Assembly: GCA_002421805.1 (NCBI GenBank)
Contig: DISM01000002.1
Coordinates: forward strand, 62,001 to 126,000
DNA length: 64,000 nucleotides
Direction: 5' to 3'
Source of the DNA: Candidatus Omnitrophica bacterium UBA6210
GTDB taxonomy: Bacteria > Omnitrophota > Gorgyraeia > Velamenicoccales > Velamenicoccaceae
Shown in pieces: positions 31,820 to 40,281 of this stretch. How positions within the stretch are numbered: the stretch's first letter is position 1; each line of letters opens with the position of its first letter. The position numbers were made by a program, and so were the translations under genes. Below the pieces are notes generated by a model that had not been told where the DNA came from, did not search any database, and worked only from the letters and a program-made list of their open reading frames with translations.

Positions 31820-32861
31820 GGCACTGGTCTCAGCCCTGCATTCGATCTACCGGCTGATCAACACGACCTACGATCTGACCGACCTGGCGAGCCGTCTGAC
31901 AAAACTCCTGTCCCAGATCTTCAAAGCCGATAACAGCACTTTCGTCCTTCTGACCCCTTCCAAAAACAACAAAAAGATCGCCACGCGCTGCTCCATCGAC
32001 AACAACAAGCGCCTGGTATCCAATAAGAAGGTCCCTGTCAAGAGCAACCTCGAACGCAGGCTTGTCGCCACGAGCTCGGCGATCAAAAAAGACGACATCC
32101 TGGCCGTCCCCCTGATCAGCGACGACATCATCGGTTATATCATCATCCGCCGCAACAAAAAAACCGTCAAGAAAGAAGGGGGGTTCGATTATTTCGATTT
32201 CGAGACCCTGATGACCCTGGCCGGCCAGATCGTCATGGCCATCAAAAACCTCCAATTGTATCTTGAGCAGGAAAAAATGGTCATGGGCACCATCAAATCC
32301 CTGGTTACGGTCCTCGATTCCAAGGTCCCGCCAGCTTACGCGCACACACCGTATTTCTCCAGACTCGTCAAGGCCCTGGCGGAAGAGATGCACCTGAATA
32401 AAAAGGAGGTCGACAGCCTCAAATATGCCAGCATGCTCCACGACGCCGGCAAGGTCAACATCCCGACCGAGATCCTGACAAAAACCTCGCACCTGACAGG
32501 AGAGGAATACGACATCGTCAAACGTCATCCCATCACGAGCGCGGAGATCATCAAGCACGTCCAGATCCTCAAACCCGTCCTGCCCATCATCCTCCACCAT
32601 CACGAAAAATTCGACGGCTCCGGTTATCCTTCGCGGCTCAAAAAGAGCCAGATCCCCATCGGTGCCAGGATCATGTCGGTCGCCGACGCTTTCGATGCCA
32701 TGGTTTACGGCCGCCCCTACAGAGAGCGAGTTTCCGTCAAGGATGCGATGGACGAGATCAGAAAACACAGCGGAACACAATTCGATCCTTCGATCGTCAA
32801 GTGCCTCATCAAGGTCTTTCATAATAAAAAATTGAAAAAATACTTGAATTTAACTCAATAG
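31779..32861 (+). CDS. GAF-HD-GYP cyclic-di-GMP phosphodiesterase
   Basis: The 360-residue protein has an N-terminal GAF-like sensory domain (about 18-165) and a C-terminal HD-GYP domain. The catalytic residues are intact: MLHDAGKVNIP (221-225 for HDAGK), HHHEKFDGSGYP (273-284) and MSVADAFDAMVYGRPYR. It should degrade cyclic di-GMP. It has no membrane segment, so the GAF domain probably senses a cytoplasmic ligand. The start lies 41 bases inside dgt. Confidence 0.93.
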   Translation: MSTKNYSTLTKKYKALVSALHSIYRLINTTYDLTDLASRLTKLLSQIFKADNSTFVLLTPSKNNKKIATRCSIDNNKRLVSNKKVPVKSNLERRLVATSSAIKKDDILAVPLISDDIIGYIIIRRNKKTVKKEGGFDYFDFETLMTLAGQIVMAIKNLQLYLEQEKMVMGTIKSLVTVLDSKVPPAYAHTPYFSRLVKALAEEMHLNKKEVDSLKYASMLHDAGKVNIPTEILTKTSHLTGEEYDIVKRHPITSAEIIKHVQILKPVLPIILHHHEKFDGSGYPSRLKKSQIPIGARIMSVADAFDAMVYGRPYRERVSVKDAMDEIRKHSGTQFDPSIVKCLIKVFHNKKLKKYLNLTQ

Positions 32862-32871
32862 TAACTATAAT
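32844..32871 (+). promoter_or_regulatory. Promoter for the near-leaderless SPOR gene
   Basis: TTGAAT (32844-32849) and TATAAT (32866-32871) are separated by 16 bases. The ATG at 32881 begins nine bases after the -10 box, leaving a leader of about three bases. Confidence 0.7.
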
Positions 32872-32880
32872 ACTGCCAAC

Positions 32881-33507
32881 ATGATAAACACAAATCCCAG
32901 GGGCGAGCAGATTGAATTTGACGTTTTCCCTAAACAGGATAAATCGGATTATTCGTATCTTTCTGGGATCAAAGAAGATGGGGCGAGGAATTCTGCGTCA
33001 GTCAATGTCGTGCTCTCCACGCAAAGCATCATCATCCTTTTCATCTGTGTGTTGATGCTTTTGATCGCCAGTTTCACGGTAGGCGTTGAAAAAGGCAAGT
33101 TGGTAACAGCAAAGGCCGCAGCGGATATTAAAGAACCGACGCTGCCTGCCGCCCCCGAAAAGGTTGCCCTGCCGGCGCCTGCAACAGCGGAAAATCGCGG
33201 CGTAACGGAAAACACTGCCGCGGAGCCGCAGAAGATCCAGATCGCCGCAGCGCCGGCCCCGCAGACGGTCAAAGAGGTGCAAGCGCCATCCTCAGGATAC
33301 GCTATCCAAGTCGCATCTTTAAAAAGCGAGAGCGCGGCCAAGGGTTTATCTGAAACGCTCGCAAAAAAAGGATTCGCCGCTTCTGTCAGGCCGTCAGGAA
33401 GCTACCTGATCGTCCTGGCGGGAAATTATGCCAGCAGGGAAGAGGCGCAAGGGAAGATAAAAGAATTAAAAAAAACATATTCGGACTGTTTCATTAAAAA
33501 AATCTAG
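32881..33507 (+). CDS. Membrane-anchored SPOR-domain protein
   Basis: The 208-residue product has a cytoplasmic N-terminus, one membrane helix (about 44-64), an Ala/Pro-rich periplasmic linker and a C-terminal SPOR domain (about 138-208, GYAIQVASLKSESAAKGLSE). SPOR domains bind denuded peptidoglycan at the division site. No ribosome-binding site precedes the ATG, which fits the promoter immediately upstream. A 7-pair hairpin at 33523-33548 follows the gene. Confidence 0.9.
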   Translation: MINTNPRGEQIEFDVFPKQDKSDYSYLSGIKEDGARNSASVNVVLSTQSIIILFICVLMLLIASFTVGVEKGKLVTAKAAADIKEPTLPAAPEKVALPAPATAENRGVTENTAAEPQKIQIAAAPAPQTVKEVQAPSSGYAIQVASLKSESAAKGLSETLAKKGFAASVRPSGSYLIVLAGNYASREEAQGKIKELKKTYSDCFIKKI

Positions 33508-33522
33508 CCCAGGAAGGGCAGG

Positions 33523-33548
33523 CCTCCGCAATACCGAATAAGCGGAGG
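33523..33548 (+). terminator. Hairpin after the SPOR gene
   Basis: CCTCCGC (33523-33529) and GCGGAGG (33542-33548) form a seven-pair stem without a uridine tract. It may reduce read-through or protect the SPOR mRNA 3' end. Confidence 0.4.
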
Positions 33549-33571
33549 GCCAGCAAAAGGACCCAAATCAC

Positions 33572-33853
33572 ATGTCCATCCATCCATCACTGGGAGCAGC
33601 AGTCAAAGGCAAACAGGCAAAATCTGTCCTCAAAAGGACCGAACGCATCAAATATCTGATGAGCAAGGGGCTTTGGAAAGAGGACAGCAAAGTTTTCGGT
33701 CTGCCCAAAATCAAGGCCGTGCGCATCAAGATCAAAAAAGAAAAAACTGCTGACAAACCGGCTGAAGAAGGCGCCGTTGCAGCAGCTGGTGCCTCCGCGC
33801 CTGCCGCCACCCCGGCTCCGGATCAGAAGGCAAAAGCCCCCGCGAAGAAATAA
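33572..33853 (+). CDS. Small basic protein of the PVC-associated family
   Basis: The 93-residue product begins MSIHPSLGAAVKGKQAKSVL, then RTERIKYLMSKGLWKEDSKV and FGLPKIKAVRIKIKKE. This matches a small basic protein family described from Planctomycetes, Verrucomicrobia and Chlamydiae. The conserved part ends near residue 55; an Ala/Pro/Lys-rich tail of about 35 residues follows. The function is unknown, though the charge suggests RNA or ribosome binding. An AAAGGA sequence lies 10 bases before the ATG. Confidence 0.85.
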   Translation: MSIHPSLGAAVKGKQAKSVLKRTERIKYLMSKGLWKEDSKVFGLPKIKAVRIKIKKEKTADKPAEEGAVAAAGASAPAATPAPDQKAKAPAKK

Positions 33854-33892
33854 ATCGAGTTTGACGAACGGGCGAATGCACGAGCTTGTAAA

Positions 33893-33920
33893 TTGATACG
33901 CTCGGACGTCAATGTATTTA
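33893..33920 (+). promoter_or_regulatory. Candidate promoter for the site-2 protease-aroB operon
   Basis: TTGATA (33893-33898) and TATTTA (33915-33920) are separated by 16 bases. A start near 33927 would give a leader of about 20 bases without a Shine-Dalgarno sequence. Confidence 0.4.
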
Positions 33921-33946
33921 CCCCGGCAGAAACCTTATCGTAAAAC

Positions 33947-34552
33947 ATGGGCATCCTGATATCGCTTTTGGTCTTTTTTTCGGCCATCGTCGTGCACGAA
34001 TTCAGCCATGCCTTTGTTGCCTATAAACTCGGCGACATGACAGCCGCCAGAAGCGGGCGGCTGACGCTCAATCCGCTTGCCCACATCGATCCTTTCGGTA
34101 CGATCCTCCTGCCTGTCTTTTTGATCGCTGTCAAGTCACCCGTCCTCTTCGGCTGGGCCAAACCCGTTCCCATCGATTTCTCAGCACTGAAAAATCCGAA
34201 AAAAGACATCATCTGGGTCGGCCTCGCCGGGCCGGCAGCCAATCTTCTGTTGGCGCTCCTGGCGACACTCGTCGTAAAATCAGGGACCATCTCCGGGGCG
34301 GTCATGACCCAGATCGCCGGACACATCATCCTCATCAACGTTATTCTTGCCGTCTTCAACCTGATTCCCATTCCACCGCTGGATGGATCCCGCATCATCA
34401 TGGGATTGTTGCCTGTGCCCATGGCTATCCGTTATGCCGCAATAGAACCCTATGGATTTATCGTCCTCTTTGCGTTATTATATCTGGGACTCTTTAACGT
34501 CATCATTTGGCCCATCGTTGACGGAATCATCCATATCCTGAGCCTTATATGA
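33947..34552 (+). CDS. Site-2 protease family protein (M50)
   Basis: The 201-residue integral membrane protein has the zinc motif HEFSH (His17, Glu18, His21) in its first helix and NLIPIPPLDGSRI near residue 141, which supplies the third ligand aspartate. It belongs to the short, PDZ-less subgroup. Such proteases cut membrane proteins within the bilayer; the substrate is unknown. It overlaps aroB by 4 bases. Confidence 0.93.
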   Translation: MGILISLLVFFSAIVVHEFSHAFVAYKLGDMTAARSGRLTLNPLAHIDPFGTILLPVFLIAVKSPVLFGWAKPVPIDFSALKNPKKDIIWVGLAGPAANLLLALLATLVVKSGTISGAVMTQIAGHIILINVILAVFNLIPIPPLDGSRIIMGLLPVPMAIRYAAIEPYGFIVLFALLYLGLFNVIIWPIVDGIIHILSLI

Positions 34553-35628
34553 AAACGATCAAAGTCACCCTGAGCTCCGGTTCTTACAACATTTATGTCG
34601 GCAAAGGCATCCTCAAACGTCTGGGATGTTTGGTCAAAGCTGCCGGCCTGCCCGGCCGCGGCGTCATTATCTCAACGCCTCCCATCCTGAAACTTTTCGA
34701 AAACAAGGTCAAAAAGGCCGCGCAGAGCCTCTTGACGCGCTTCCTCGCCATTCCCGATACGGAAAAAAGCAAGAATGCGAACCTCGCCCTCAAGATCATT
34801 GAAAAAGTCATGCCCTTTGATAAAAGCAGAGGGGTGTTTCTGGCGGCCCTGGGAGGAGGGGTTGCAGGCGACCTGACGGGCTTCGTCGCTGCCATCTATA
34901 AACGGGGGATCCCCTATATACAAATCCCGACCTCGCTATTGGCGCAGATTGATTCGTCCATAGGCGGCAAGACGGCCGTCGACACGCGTTTCGGCAAAAA
35001 TCTTATCGGCGCTTTCTATCAGCCGCGCTTTGTGCTGGCGGACACTGACCTTCTTGCGACCTTGCCGAAAAAGGAGCTCATGGCCGGCCTCTCCGAGGCC
35101 GTTAAATACGGCCTGATCAAAGACCCGGGGCTTTACAGATGGATCGCGCGCAATGCCCACAAGCTCCTGCAGCGGCAGCCGAGATGCCTGGAGCATCTGG
35201 TGTGCCGATGCGCGGACATCAAAGCCCGCGTGGTCAGCCGCGATGAACGTGACACCAAAGACATCCGGATCGTTCTTAACTTCGGTCATACGATCGGCCA
35301 TGCGGTGGAGGCGGCTTCGGATTTTACCTTGTCTCATGGCGAGTCCGTGGCTATTGGCATGGCATGCGCCTGCGACATGTCTGCCGCATTAGGGCTGCTC
35401 GACAAGGATGTAGGGGACGGCGTGATCGCCCTCTTGGAAACCATCGGGCTGCCGACAAGGATCCAGAAAAAAATCTTGGGCAAGGCACTGCGGGCGTTGG
35501 CCCACGACAAGAAATTCAAGGCGGGGAAAAACCGTTTTGTCCTGCTTAAACGCATCGGAGAAACGCGGATCGTCGGGAATATTCCGGCGGATGTTATTCG
35601 GGAAATTTTGACAGGAAGGTTATCTTGA
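34549..35628 (+). CDS. aroB: 3-dehydroquinate synthase
   Basis: AroB cyclises DAHP to 3-dehydroquinate in the shikimate pathway. The 359-residue product contains ALGGGVAGDLTGFVAA, the YIQIPTSLLAQIDSSIGGKTAVD stretch, EAVKYGLI, and the zinc-ligand segments NFGHTIGHAVEA and LSHGESVAIGMA. It is coupled to the protease gene. Its last 9 bases overlap the 3' end of the convergent GspB-like gene. Confidence 0.97.
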   Translation: MKTIKVTLSSGSYNIYVGKGILKRLGCLVKAAGLPGRGVIISTPPILKLFENKVKKAAQSLLTRFLAIPDTEKSKNANLALKIIEKVMPFDKSRGVFLAALGGGVAGDLTGFVAAIYKRGIPYIQIPTSLLAQIDSSIGGKTAVDTRFGKNLIGAFYQPRFVLADTDLLATLPKKELMAGLSEAVKYGLIKDPGLYRWIARNAHKLLQRQPRCLEHLVCRCADIKARVVSRDERDTKDIRIVLNFGHTIGHAVEAASDFTLSHGESVAIGMACACDMSAALGLLDKDVGDGVIALLETIGLPTRIQKKILGKALRALAHDKKFKAGKNRFVLLKRIGETRIVGNIPADVIREILTGRLS

Positions 35629-36114
35629 CCGTAGGATGATCTTCTGGCCCTCAAAGCTCAATTCCACTTCATCGGAACTGATCTTCTCGACCTTCGCACC
35701 GTCCACCATGCCGCCTTCTGGAACAACCCTGCCGTTGATCAAGGCCAGACTCTCCGCATCGCTATAGAGGATCCCCGAAAGAGACAACGTAGGCACAGCC
35801 GAAGAAACGGTTGATTCTGCCGGTGGACTTTGAGGCTGGGGCGTTTCAACGACGGGCGCCGCCGGGGCCGGAACCGAAGGGACGACAGCCGGGGCCGCTT
35901 GGGGCCTAGGAAGCTTCTGGGTCTTTTTAGAACCGGAAAAAAACGCAAAAAGCGCGGCCGCCAGGAAAAACCCACCGACACCAAAAACAACAATGAACCA
36001 CAGCGTCCTGTCGGACTTGAGACGGGGCAGTAACCCCGTAGCGACAGCGGAAGACTCGTGCTCCGCAAGGGCGGGTGCATCTTTTTTTTCGGTTTTCGGA
36101 TCAGGATTTTCCAT
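35620..36114 (-). CDS. GspB-like type II secretion/pilus assembly protein
   Basis: The 164-residue product has a cytoplasmic N-terminus, one membrane helix (about 38-62), a Pro/Ala-rich periplasmic spacer and a C-terminal domain of about 55 residues: LSLSGILYSDAESLALINGR, then VVPEGGMVDGAKVEKISSD and VELSFEGQKIILR. That domain resembles the GspB/T2SSB family, which assists secretin assembly. It is the clearest gene on the - strand in this part. A TATAAT box ends 12 bases before the start, with no ribosome-binding site. Confidence 0.75.
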   Translation of the reverse strand: MENPDPKTEKKDAPALAEHESSAVATGLLPRLKSDRTLWFIVVFGVGGFFLAAALFAFFSGSKKTQKLPRPQAAPAVVPSVPAPAAPVVETPQPQSPPAESTVSSAVPTLSLSGILYSDAESLALINGRVVPEGGMVDGAKVEKISSDEVELSFEGQKIILRSR

Positions 36115-36126
36115 AGAATTAATAAA

Positions 36127-36154
36127 ATTATAGCACTCGCGTTTGCTTTGTAAA
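36127..36154 (-). promoter_or_regulatory. Promoter of the GspB-like gene (- strand)
   Basis: Read on the - strand, TTTACA (36154-36149) and TATAAT (36132-36127) are separated by 16 bases, with TGC before the -10 box. The ATG begins 12 bases after the -10 box. Confidence 0.7.
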
Positions 36155-36201
36155 GCGCTAAATAGAACGAGAACAGACGGCTGCGATCAAGCACAAACTG
36201 T

Positions 36202-36230
36202 TTGACACAAAAAAACTTATGTGATATTCT
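36202..36230 (+). promoter_or_regulatory. Promoter of the PilZ gene at 36254
   Basis: TTGACA (36202-36207) and TATTCT (36225-36230) are separated by 17 bases with TG before the -10 box. Unlike the leaderless genes, this one has a GAGAGG ribosome-binding site before the ATG. Confidence 0.75.
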
Positions 36231-36253
36231 TATGTGGATTTGAGAGGATAACT

Positions 36254-36604
36254 ATGACTTTTGAGGAAAAACGACAAGCCAAGCGCATCCGCGTAAACCT
36301 GCCCATCACCTACGAACTTCTTGGGACCGAAAGGCTTTCCGGAAAGACGGTCTCCAGGGACCTGAGCACCACGGGCTTGCGAATGAATATGCCGTCCTTT
36401 TTCCCGACTGAGAGCCCATTCCTCATCAAGCTGAATTTCCCGGAAGTCAACAAGATCATCGAGGGGATCGCAAGGGTCGTCTGGTCGCAGCGGATCACAT
36501 TCTCCGACCAATACCAGGCAGGGCTCCACTTTTCTGAATTGAATCCCTACTTTAAAAAATGGCTCCAGGAATACGTCATCATCAACGATGCGATGTCCAG
36601 GTAA
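36254..36604 (+). CDS. PilZ domain protein
   Basis: The 116-residue protein is a single PilZ domain. The c-di-GMP-binding motifs are present as KRIRVNLP (RxxxR-like, near residue 10) and SRDLSTTGLRM (DxSxxG). It would act as a free-standing c-di-GMP receptor. The ATG at 36254 has a GAGAGG site, so an upstream in-frame extension is rejected. It is divergent from the GspB-like gene. Confidence 0.9.
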   Translation: MTFEEKRQAKRIRVNLPITYELLGTERLSGKTVSRDLSTTGLRMNMPSFFPTESPFLIKLNFPEVNKIIEGIARVVWSQRITFSDQYQAGLHFSELNPYFKKWLQEYVIINDAMSR

Positions 36605-36652
36605 CACCTTCACGCCGAACAACAAAAAACAATCGAGCAAGGAGAAGAGTCA

Positions 36653-36802
36653 GTGGCAGACAGCAAGGAATCCAAGAAAGTCAATTGCGCCAAATGCAAT
36701 AAACCCTTGAAAAGGATCAAACGATATTACAGGAACGGAAAATTCTATTGTAACAGGAAGTGTTTTGCCGCCTCCAAAGTGAAGGCCGCTCCAGCAGCAT
36801 AA
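36653..36802 (+). CDS. Small zinc-finger protein, 49 residues
   Basis: A GTG at 36653 follows a CAAGGAGAAG site and opens a 49-residue frame: two cysteine pairs NCAKC and YCNRKC are separated by the basic segment PLKRIKRYYRNGKF. The spacing suits a zinc ribbon. The sequence is too short for family assignment, but codon usage and the strong ribosome-binding site support it. It lies between two PilZ genes in the same direction. Confidence 0.75.
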   Translation: MADSKESKKVNCAKCNKPLKRIKRYYRNGKFYCNRKCFAASKVKAAPAA

Positions 36803-36815
36803 CGTCCAAACAACC

Positions 36816-37211
36816 ATGACCTCTGCACAGGAAAGAAGACGTTTCACCAGGGCGGACAAGAACCTGGCCATCAAGATCAAGGACAGGGACGCCGATTTTG
36901 TCACCGAAACAAAAAACGTCAGTTGTATCGGTGCTTATTGCGAGATCGACGGCTATGTCCCTGTCCTGACAAAATTACGGGTCACGCTTCTGTTGCCGAA
37001 GTCCAGGAACCTCAAGGATTCCAAGCATATCACCTGCGAAGGGACGGTCGTGCGCATCGAGAAAGCATCCGACCCCGTAGAAAACAATAAATACAACATC
37101 GCGATCTACTTTAACCAGATCACAAAATCCGACATGAAGCTCGTCGACCGCTACGTCAAGCACTGCGTCGAGAACGCGTCGCTCGGCACCGCCCCCAAGA
37201 TCCAGCTGTAG
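36816..37211 (+). CDS. PilZ domain protein
   Basis: The 131-residue product carries ERRRFTRADK (RxxxR) and KNVSCIGAYCEI (N/DxSxxG) in a PilZ fold. It differs from the neighbouring PilZ protein in having an Asn at the first position of the second motif and a C-terminal helical extension. It is probably another c-di-GMP receptor. The gene ends 4 bases before the DUF4416 gene. Confidence 0.88.
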   Translation: MTSAQERRRFTRADKNLAIKIKDRDADFVTETKNVSCIGAYCEIDGYVPVLTKLRVTLLLPKSRNLKDSKHITCEGTVVRIEKASDPVENNKYNIAIYFNQITKSDMKLVDRYVKHCVENASLGTAPKIQL

Positions 37212-37215
37212 GCTC

Positions 37216-37776
37216 ATGGGCACCCCCTTAAAGCCCCTCCCCGTAAAACTCATCACAGGCCTGATCTCAGAAAACACCGAACGGCTGCAGCACGCGCGCA
37301 AACTCCTTGAAAGGCATTTTGGCCGCGCCGACATGGTGTCGCCTGTCTTCGCCTTTGACCAAACCGATTACTACGAAGAAGAGTTCGGAAAGGATCTGCG
37401 GCGCCTGTTCCTGTGCTTTGAAAAACTCATCCCGGCCGACACCTTGGGCGCGATCAAGCAATGGACGAACAACCTGGAGACCAAGCTGTCCCGCGGACCC
37501 CGGGTAAGGACCGTCAACATCGACCCGGGATACATCAGCCTGGCGAAACTTGTCCTGGCGACAACAAAGAACCATAGCCACCGTATCTATGTACGGCAGG
37601 GCATTTTTGAAGAAGTGACTCTCGTTTTCCGCGGGCACACCTTTGTGCCTTTGGCATGGACGTATCCCGATTATCGCCAGGAATCTCACGTTGCTTTCTT
37701 CAACGAAACCAGAGATGCGTACAAACAACGGATAGAAAAAATTTATGGCGTATCCCAGTTATATCGATGCGTATAG
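37216..37776 (+). CDS. DUF4416 family protein
   Basis: The 186-residue product opens with PVKLITGLISENTERLQHAR and has MVSPVFAFDQTDYYEEEFG, VRTVNIDPGYISLAKLVLAT and FVPLAWTYPDYR, the conserved blocks of DUF4416. It is soluble, with no known activity. Its 3' end overlaps the radical SAM gene by 32 bases, a pairing that suggests a shared process. Confidence 0.88.
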   Translation: MGTPLKPLPVKLITGLISENTERLQHARKLLERHFGRADMVSPVFAFDQTDYYEEEFGKDLRRLFLCFEKLIPADTLGAIKQWTNNLETKLSRGPRVRTVNIDPGYISLAKLVLATTKNHSHRIYVRQGIFEEVTLVFRGHTFVPLAWTYPDYRQESHVAFFNETRDAYKQRIEKIYGVSQLYRCV

Positions 37777-38704
37777 ACAGGGGGTGCTGGCCCAAAAATC
37801 CCAGGAAACCCTGCGGATGCTGGAACATTGCATGATCTGTCCCAGAAAGTGCGGTGCCAACAGGCTCCGCAACGAACAGGGCTTCTGTCGCACCGGCCGG
37901 CTGGCTGTCACATGCAGTTATTTCGCCCATCACGGCGAAGAACCGCCAGTATCAGGCGAGCGCGGCTCAGGGACTATCTTTTTTTCGCGCTGCAATCTCC
38001 GCTGCCTTTATTGCCAGAACTACCAATTCAGCCAGCAAGACGAAGGCAGGCCCATGGCGGCCCTGGAACTGGCGGATTGCATGCTCTCCCTCCAGGAAGA
38101 AGGATGCCACAACATTAATGTGGTGACGCCCACCCATGTCATGCCCCAGATCCTGGAAGCGCTCCTGTTGGCCGTCGACAAAGGACTAAACATCCCCATC
38201 GTCTATAACACATCGGGCTATGAGCTGACGGAGACGCTCAGGATCCTGGAAGGCATCGTGGACATCTACTTGCCGGACATGCGTTACTCAGACCCGGAAC
38301 AGGCACGGCTACTTTCCAACGCGGCCGACTATCCTGCCGTCAACCGCGAGGCTATCAAAGAAATGCACAGGCAGGTCGGCGCCGCCGTTTTCAACGACGA
38401 AGGGACCATCCGCAGGGGCATGATCATCAGGCATCTGGTCCTTCCGCAAGATGCAAGCGGAACAAAAGAGACCCTCAGGTTCATCGCCGAAGAGATCTCC
38501 CGCGAGACATACGTGAGCCTTATGAGCCAGTACTTTCCGGCCTACCTGGCGGATAAACATCCTCCTCTCGACAGGCGTCTCCATCTGGAAGAATTCGAAC
38601 AAGCGGTGGCGTGCCTGAAAAGATTCGGGCTAGACAACGGCTGGATCCAGGAATCCGGCGGCCTCCAGCGTTTTGCAGGAACCCATATCAAAAGAAACAT
38701 CTAA
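37745..38704 (+). CDS. PflX-type radical SAM protein (COG1313-like)
   Basis: The 319-residue enzyme has an N-terminal cysteine cluster (CMICPRKCGANR and GFCRTG) and the radical SAM motif CNLRCLYC (Cys83, 87, 90). This layout is that of PflX, a relative of glycyl-radical enzyme activases of unknown substrate, not of the AmmeMemoRadiSam enzyme. No glycyl-radical enzyme gene is near. The 3' end overlaps truD only in an extended frame; the true truD start is 11 bases downstream. Confidence 0.88.
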   Translation: MAYPSYIDAYRQGVLAQKSQETLRMLEHCMICPRKCGANRLRNEQGFCRTGRLAVTCSYFAHHGEEPPVSGERGSGTIFFSRCNLRCLYCQNYQFSQQDEGRPMAALELADCMLSLQEEGCHNINVVTPTHVMPQILEALLLAVDKGLNIPIVYNTSGYELTETLRILEGIVDIYLPDMRYSDPEQARLLSNAADYPAVNREAIKEMHRQVGAAVFNDEGTIRRGMIIRHLVLPQDASGTKETLRFIAEEISRETYVSLMSQYFPAYLADKHPPLDRRLHLEEFEQAVACLKRFGLDNGWIQESGGLQRFAGTHIKRNI

Positions 38705-38714
38705 CACATTCCTC

Positions 38715-39878
38715 ATGAAGATCAAGGCCAGACCGGAAGACTTTGTCGTCGAAGAGATACTCGGCATCGCACCGAAAGACAACGGCCCCTACACACTGCT
38801 GCGCCTCATCAAGCGCCAGTGCAATACGGTCGATGCCGTCCAACACCTCGCCACTCACATCCGCAAACCCCTTTGGACAATCGCGTACGGCGGCCGTAAA
38901 GACAAACATGCCTGCGCCGCCCAATTCATCACAGTGAAAGGGCCCGTTACGTCCCTGAACACCAAGACCCCAAAGTTCCGTCTTGAGCCGGCAGGATATC
39001 TGGACCGACCGATGGGTCCGGATCTCATCGCCGGCAACAAATTCCATATCGTCATCCGCAACATAAGCCCGGACGAGAAAGAGCGGGCGATGCCGAGGAT
39101 TGAAGCGATCTTGCATCACGGTTTTTTCAATTACTTCGATGACCAACGCTTCGGCCCTTTTGACCCTGTCCAGGGTTTCCTGGCAGAGAAGATCGTCCGG
39201 AAACACTTCAACGGAGCCGTGAAATTTTATCTGACCCGCAGGGTTTCCGAAGACAAAAAAGAGGATGCCCGCCGGAAGGAATTTTTTTTCGAAAACTGGG
39301 GCCAGTGGGAAGAATGCCTCCATGAAGCCTCGAGCCATACAGAACAGGAATGGCTGTCGCATCTTTGTAAACGCCCCAGAGACTTCCTGACGCTCTTGCG
39401 CAAGATCCCTGCCGATGAGCTGGCTTTTCACTTCGCCTCCTTTCAGGCCTTCCTGTGGAACGAAGTCTTAAGACGGCTCTTGCAACGCACGGCAAGCACC
39501 CTCGGCAGCTATCCCGGTCTGGCGGGCGACTATCTGTTTGGCGACGCAGAAAGGGCTGAAATGGCCGGCGTCATCCCGACGATATCTTCCAAAATGCGTA
39601 TCGCAGACCCCGTTATCGCGGATACATACCGCGGGCTCCTGCAAGAAAAAAACCTGAAAACCGCCGACTTCAATCTGACAAAAATCAGGCAAGCCTATTT
39701 TAAAAGCATCCATAGGGCCGTCCGGATCACCCCGGAAAACATGACCTATGCGTTCGGTGCCGATGAAACAGCCAGGCAAAGCGGGGCTGAGCAAGCAGAA
39801 AAACTGACGCTTGACTTTACGCTTCCCCGGGGTTCCTACGCCACCATGCTTATCAAACAGGTATTCGCTGACGCCTGA
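38715..39878 (+). CDS. truD: tRNA pseudouridine synthase D
   Basis: TruD makes pseudouridine 13 in tRNA. The 388-residue product begins MKIKARPEDFVVEEILG and contains AYGGRKDKHACAAQ with the catalytic aspartate, NYFDDQRFG and the TruD-specific insertion domain. The ATG at 38715 matches the family start; upstream codons overlap the radical SAM gene. Downstream, a CCCCGC/GCGGGG hairpin (39920-39944) could terminate the transcript. Confidence 0.93.
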   Translation: MKIKARPEDFVVEEILGIAPKDNGPYTLLRLIKRQCNTVDAVQHLATHIRKPLWTIAYGGRKDKHACAAQFITVKGPVTSLNTKTPKFRLEPAGYLDRPMGPDLIAGNKFHIVIRNISPDEKERAMPRIEAILHHGFFNYFDDQRFGPFDPVQGFLAEKIVRKHFNGAVKFYLTRRVSEDKKEDARRKEFFFENWGQWEECLHEASSHTEQEWLSHLCKRPRDFLTLLRKIPADELAFHFASFQAFLWNEVLRRLLQRTASTLGSYPGLAGDYLFGDAERAEMAGVIPTISSKMRIADPVIADTYRGLLQEKNLKTADFNLTKIRQAYFKSIHRAVRITPENMTYAFGADETARQSGAEQAEKLTLDFTLPRGSYATMLIKQVFADA

Positions 39879-39919
39879 TTCTCTCCCACAAAAACATAAA
39901 AGCCTGAACAAATGAATCT

Positions 39920-39944
39920 CCCCGCATCGTAAGATATCGCGGGG
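39920..39944 (+). terminator. Hairpin after truD
   Basis: CCCCGC (39920-39925) and GCGGGG (39939-39944) pair around a 13-base loop, followed by TATCTT. A second small hairpin, GCCGCATTCTGCGGC, follows directly. Confidence 0.5.
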
Positions 39945-39981
39945 TATCTTCGCCGCATTCTGCGGCTTGATTAAAGAAAGA

Positions 39982-40010
39982 TTGACACATCTTGTTCTTT
40001 TAGATAGACT
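39982..40010 (+). promoter_or_regulatory. Promoter of the 40030-42796 gene group
   Basis: TTGACA (39982-39987) and TAGACT (40005-40010) are separated by 17 bases. An AGAGGAGG ribosome-binding site before ATG 40030 follows. Confidence 0.75.
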
Positions 40011-40029
40011 TATCACAAGAGGAGGACCG

Positions 40030-40281
40030 ATGAACAAAAAACAGATCATCATACTGATCCTGGAAATTCTGGCTATCGTTCTCATCGTTTGGCTCACGCC
40101 GCGCTACAAAATCACAGACATCGGCGGCAACAACTACATCATCACCGAACAGACCAGCTCGCTCTACGAAAGGTCTCATGGGGCCGTCAAGCTCCACTGG
40201 GGCAAGGTCTTTTTGTATACAGGCATCACTATCCCGGTTTGCGGTCTGTTTGTTTGGGTCCTTCGGAGGAAAAATGAATAA
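40030..40281 (+). CDS. Small two-helix membrane protein
   Basis: The 83-residue product has a hydrophobic N-terminal helix (about 5-21) and a second helix near residue 62-77, separated by a loop of about 40 residues. I do not recognise it. The ATG at 40030 has a very strong AGAGGAGG site. It overlaps the next membrane protein gene by 8 bases, so the two are probably made together. Confidence 0.75.
   Translation: MNKKQIIILILEILAIVLIVWLTPRYKITDIGGNNYIITEQTSSLYERSHGAVKLHWGKVFLYTGITIPVCGLFVWVLRRKNE

Noticed and set aside
16313..38704. A linked AmmeMemoRadiSam system
   Set aside because: The MEMO gene (16313) and the radical SAM gene (37745) are 21 kb apart, and the latter has the PflX-type N-terminal cysteine layout instead.
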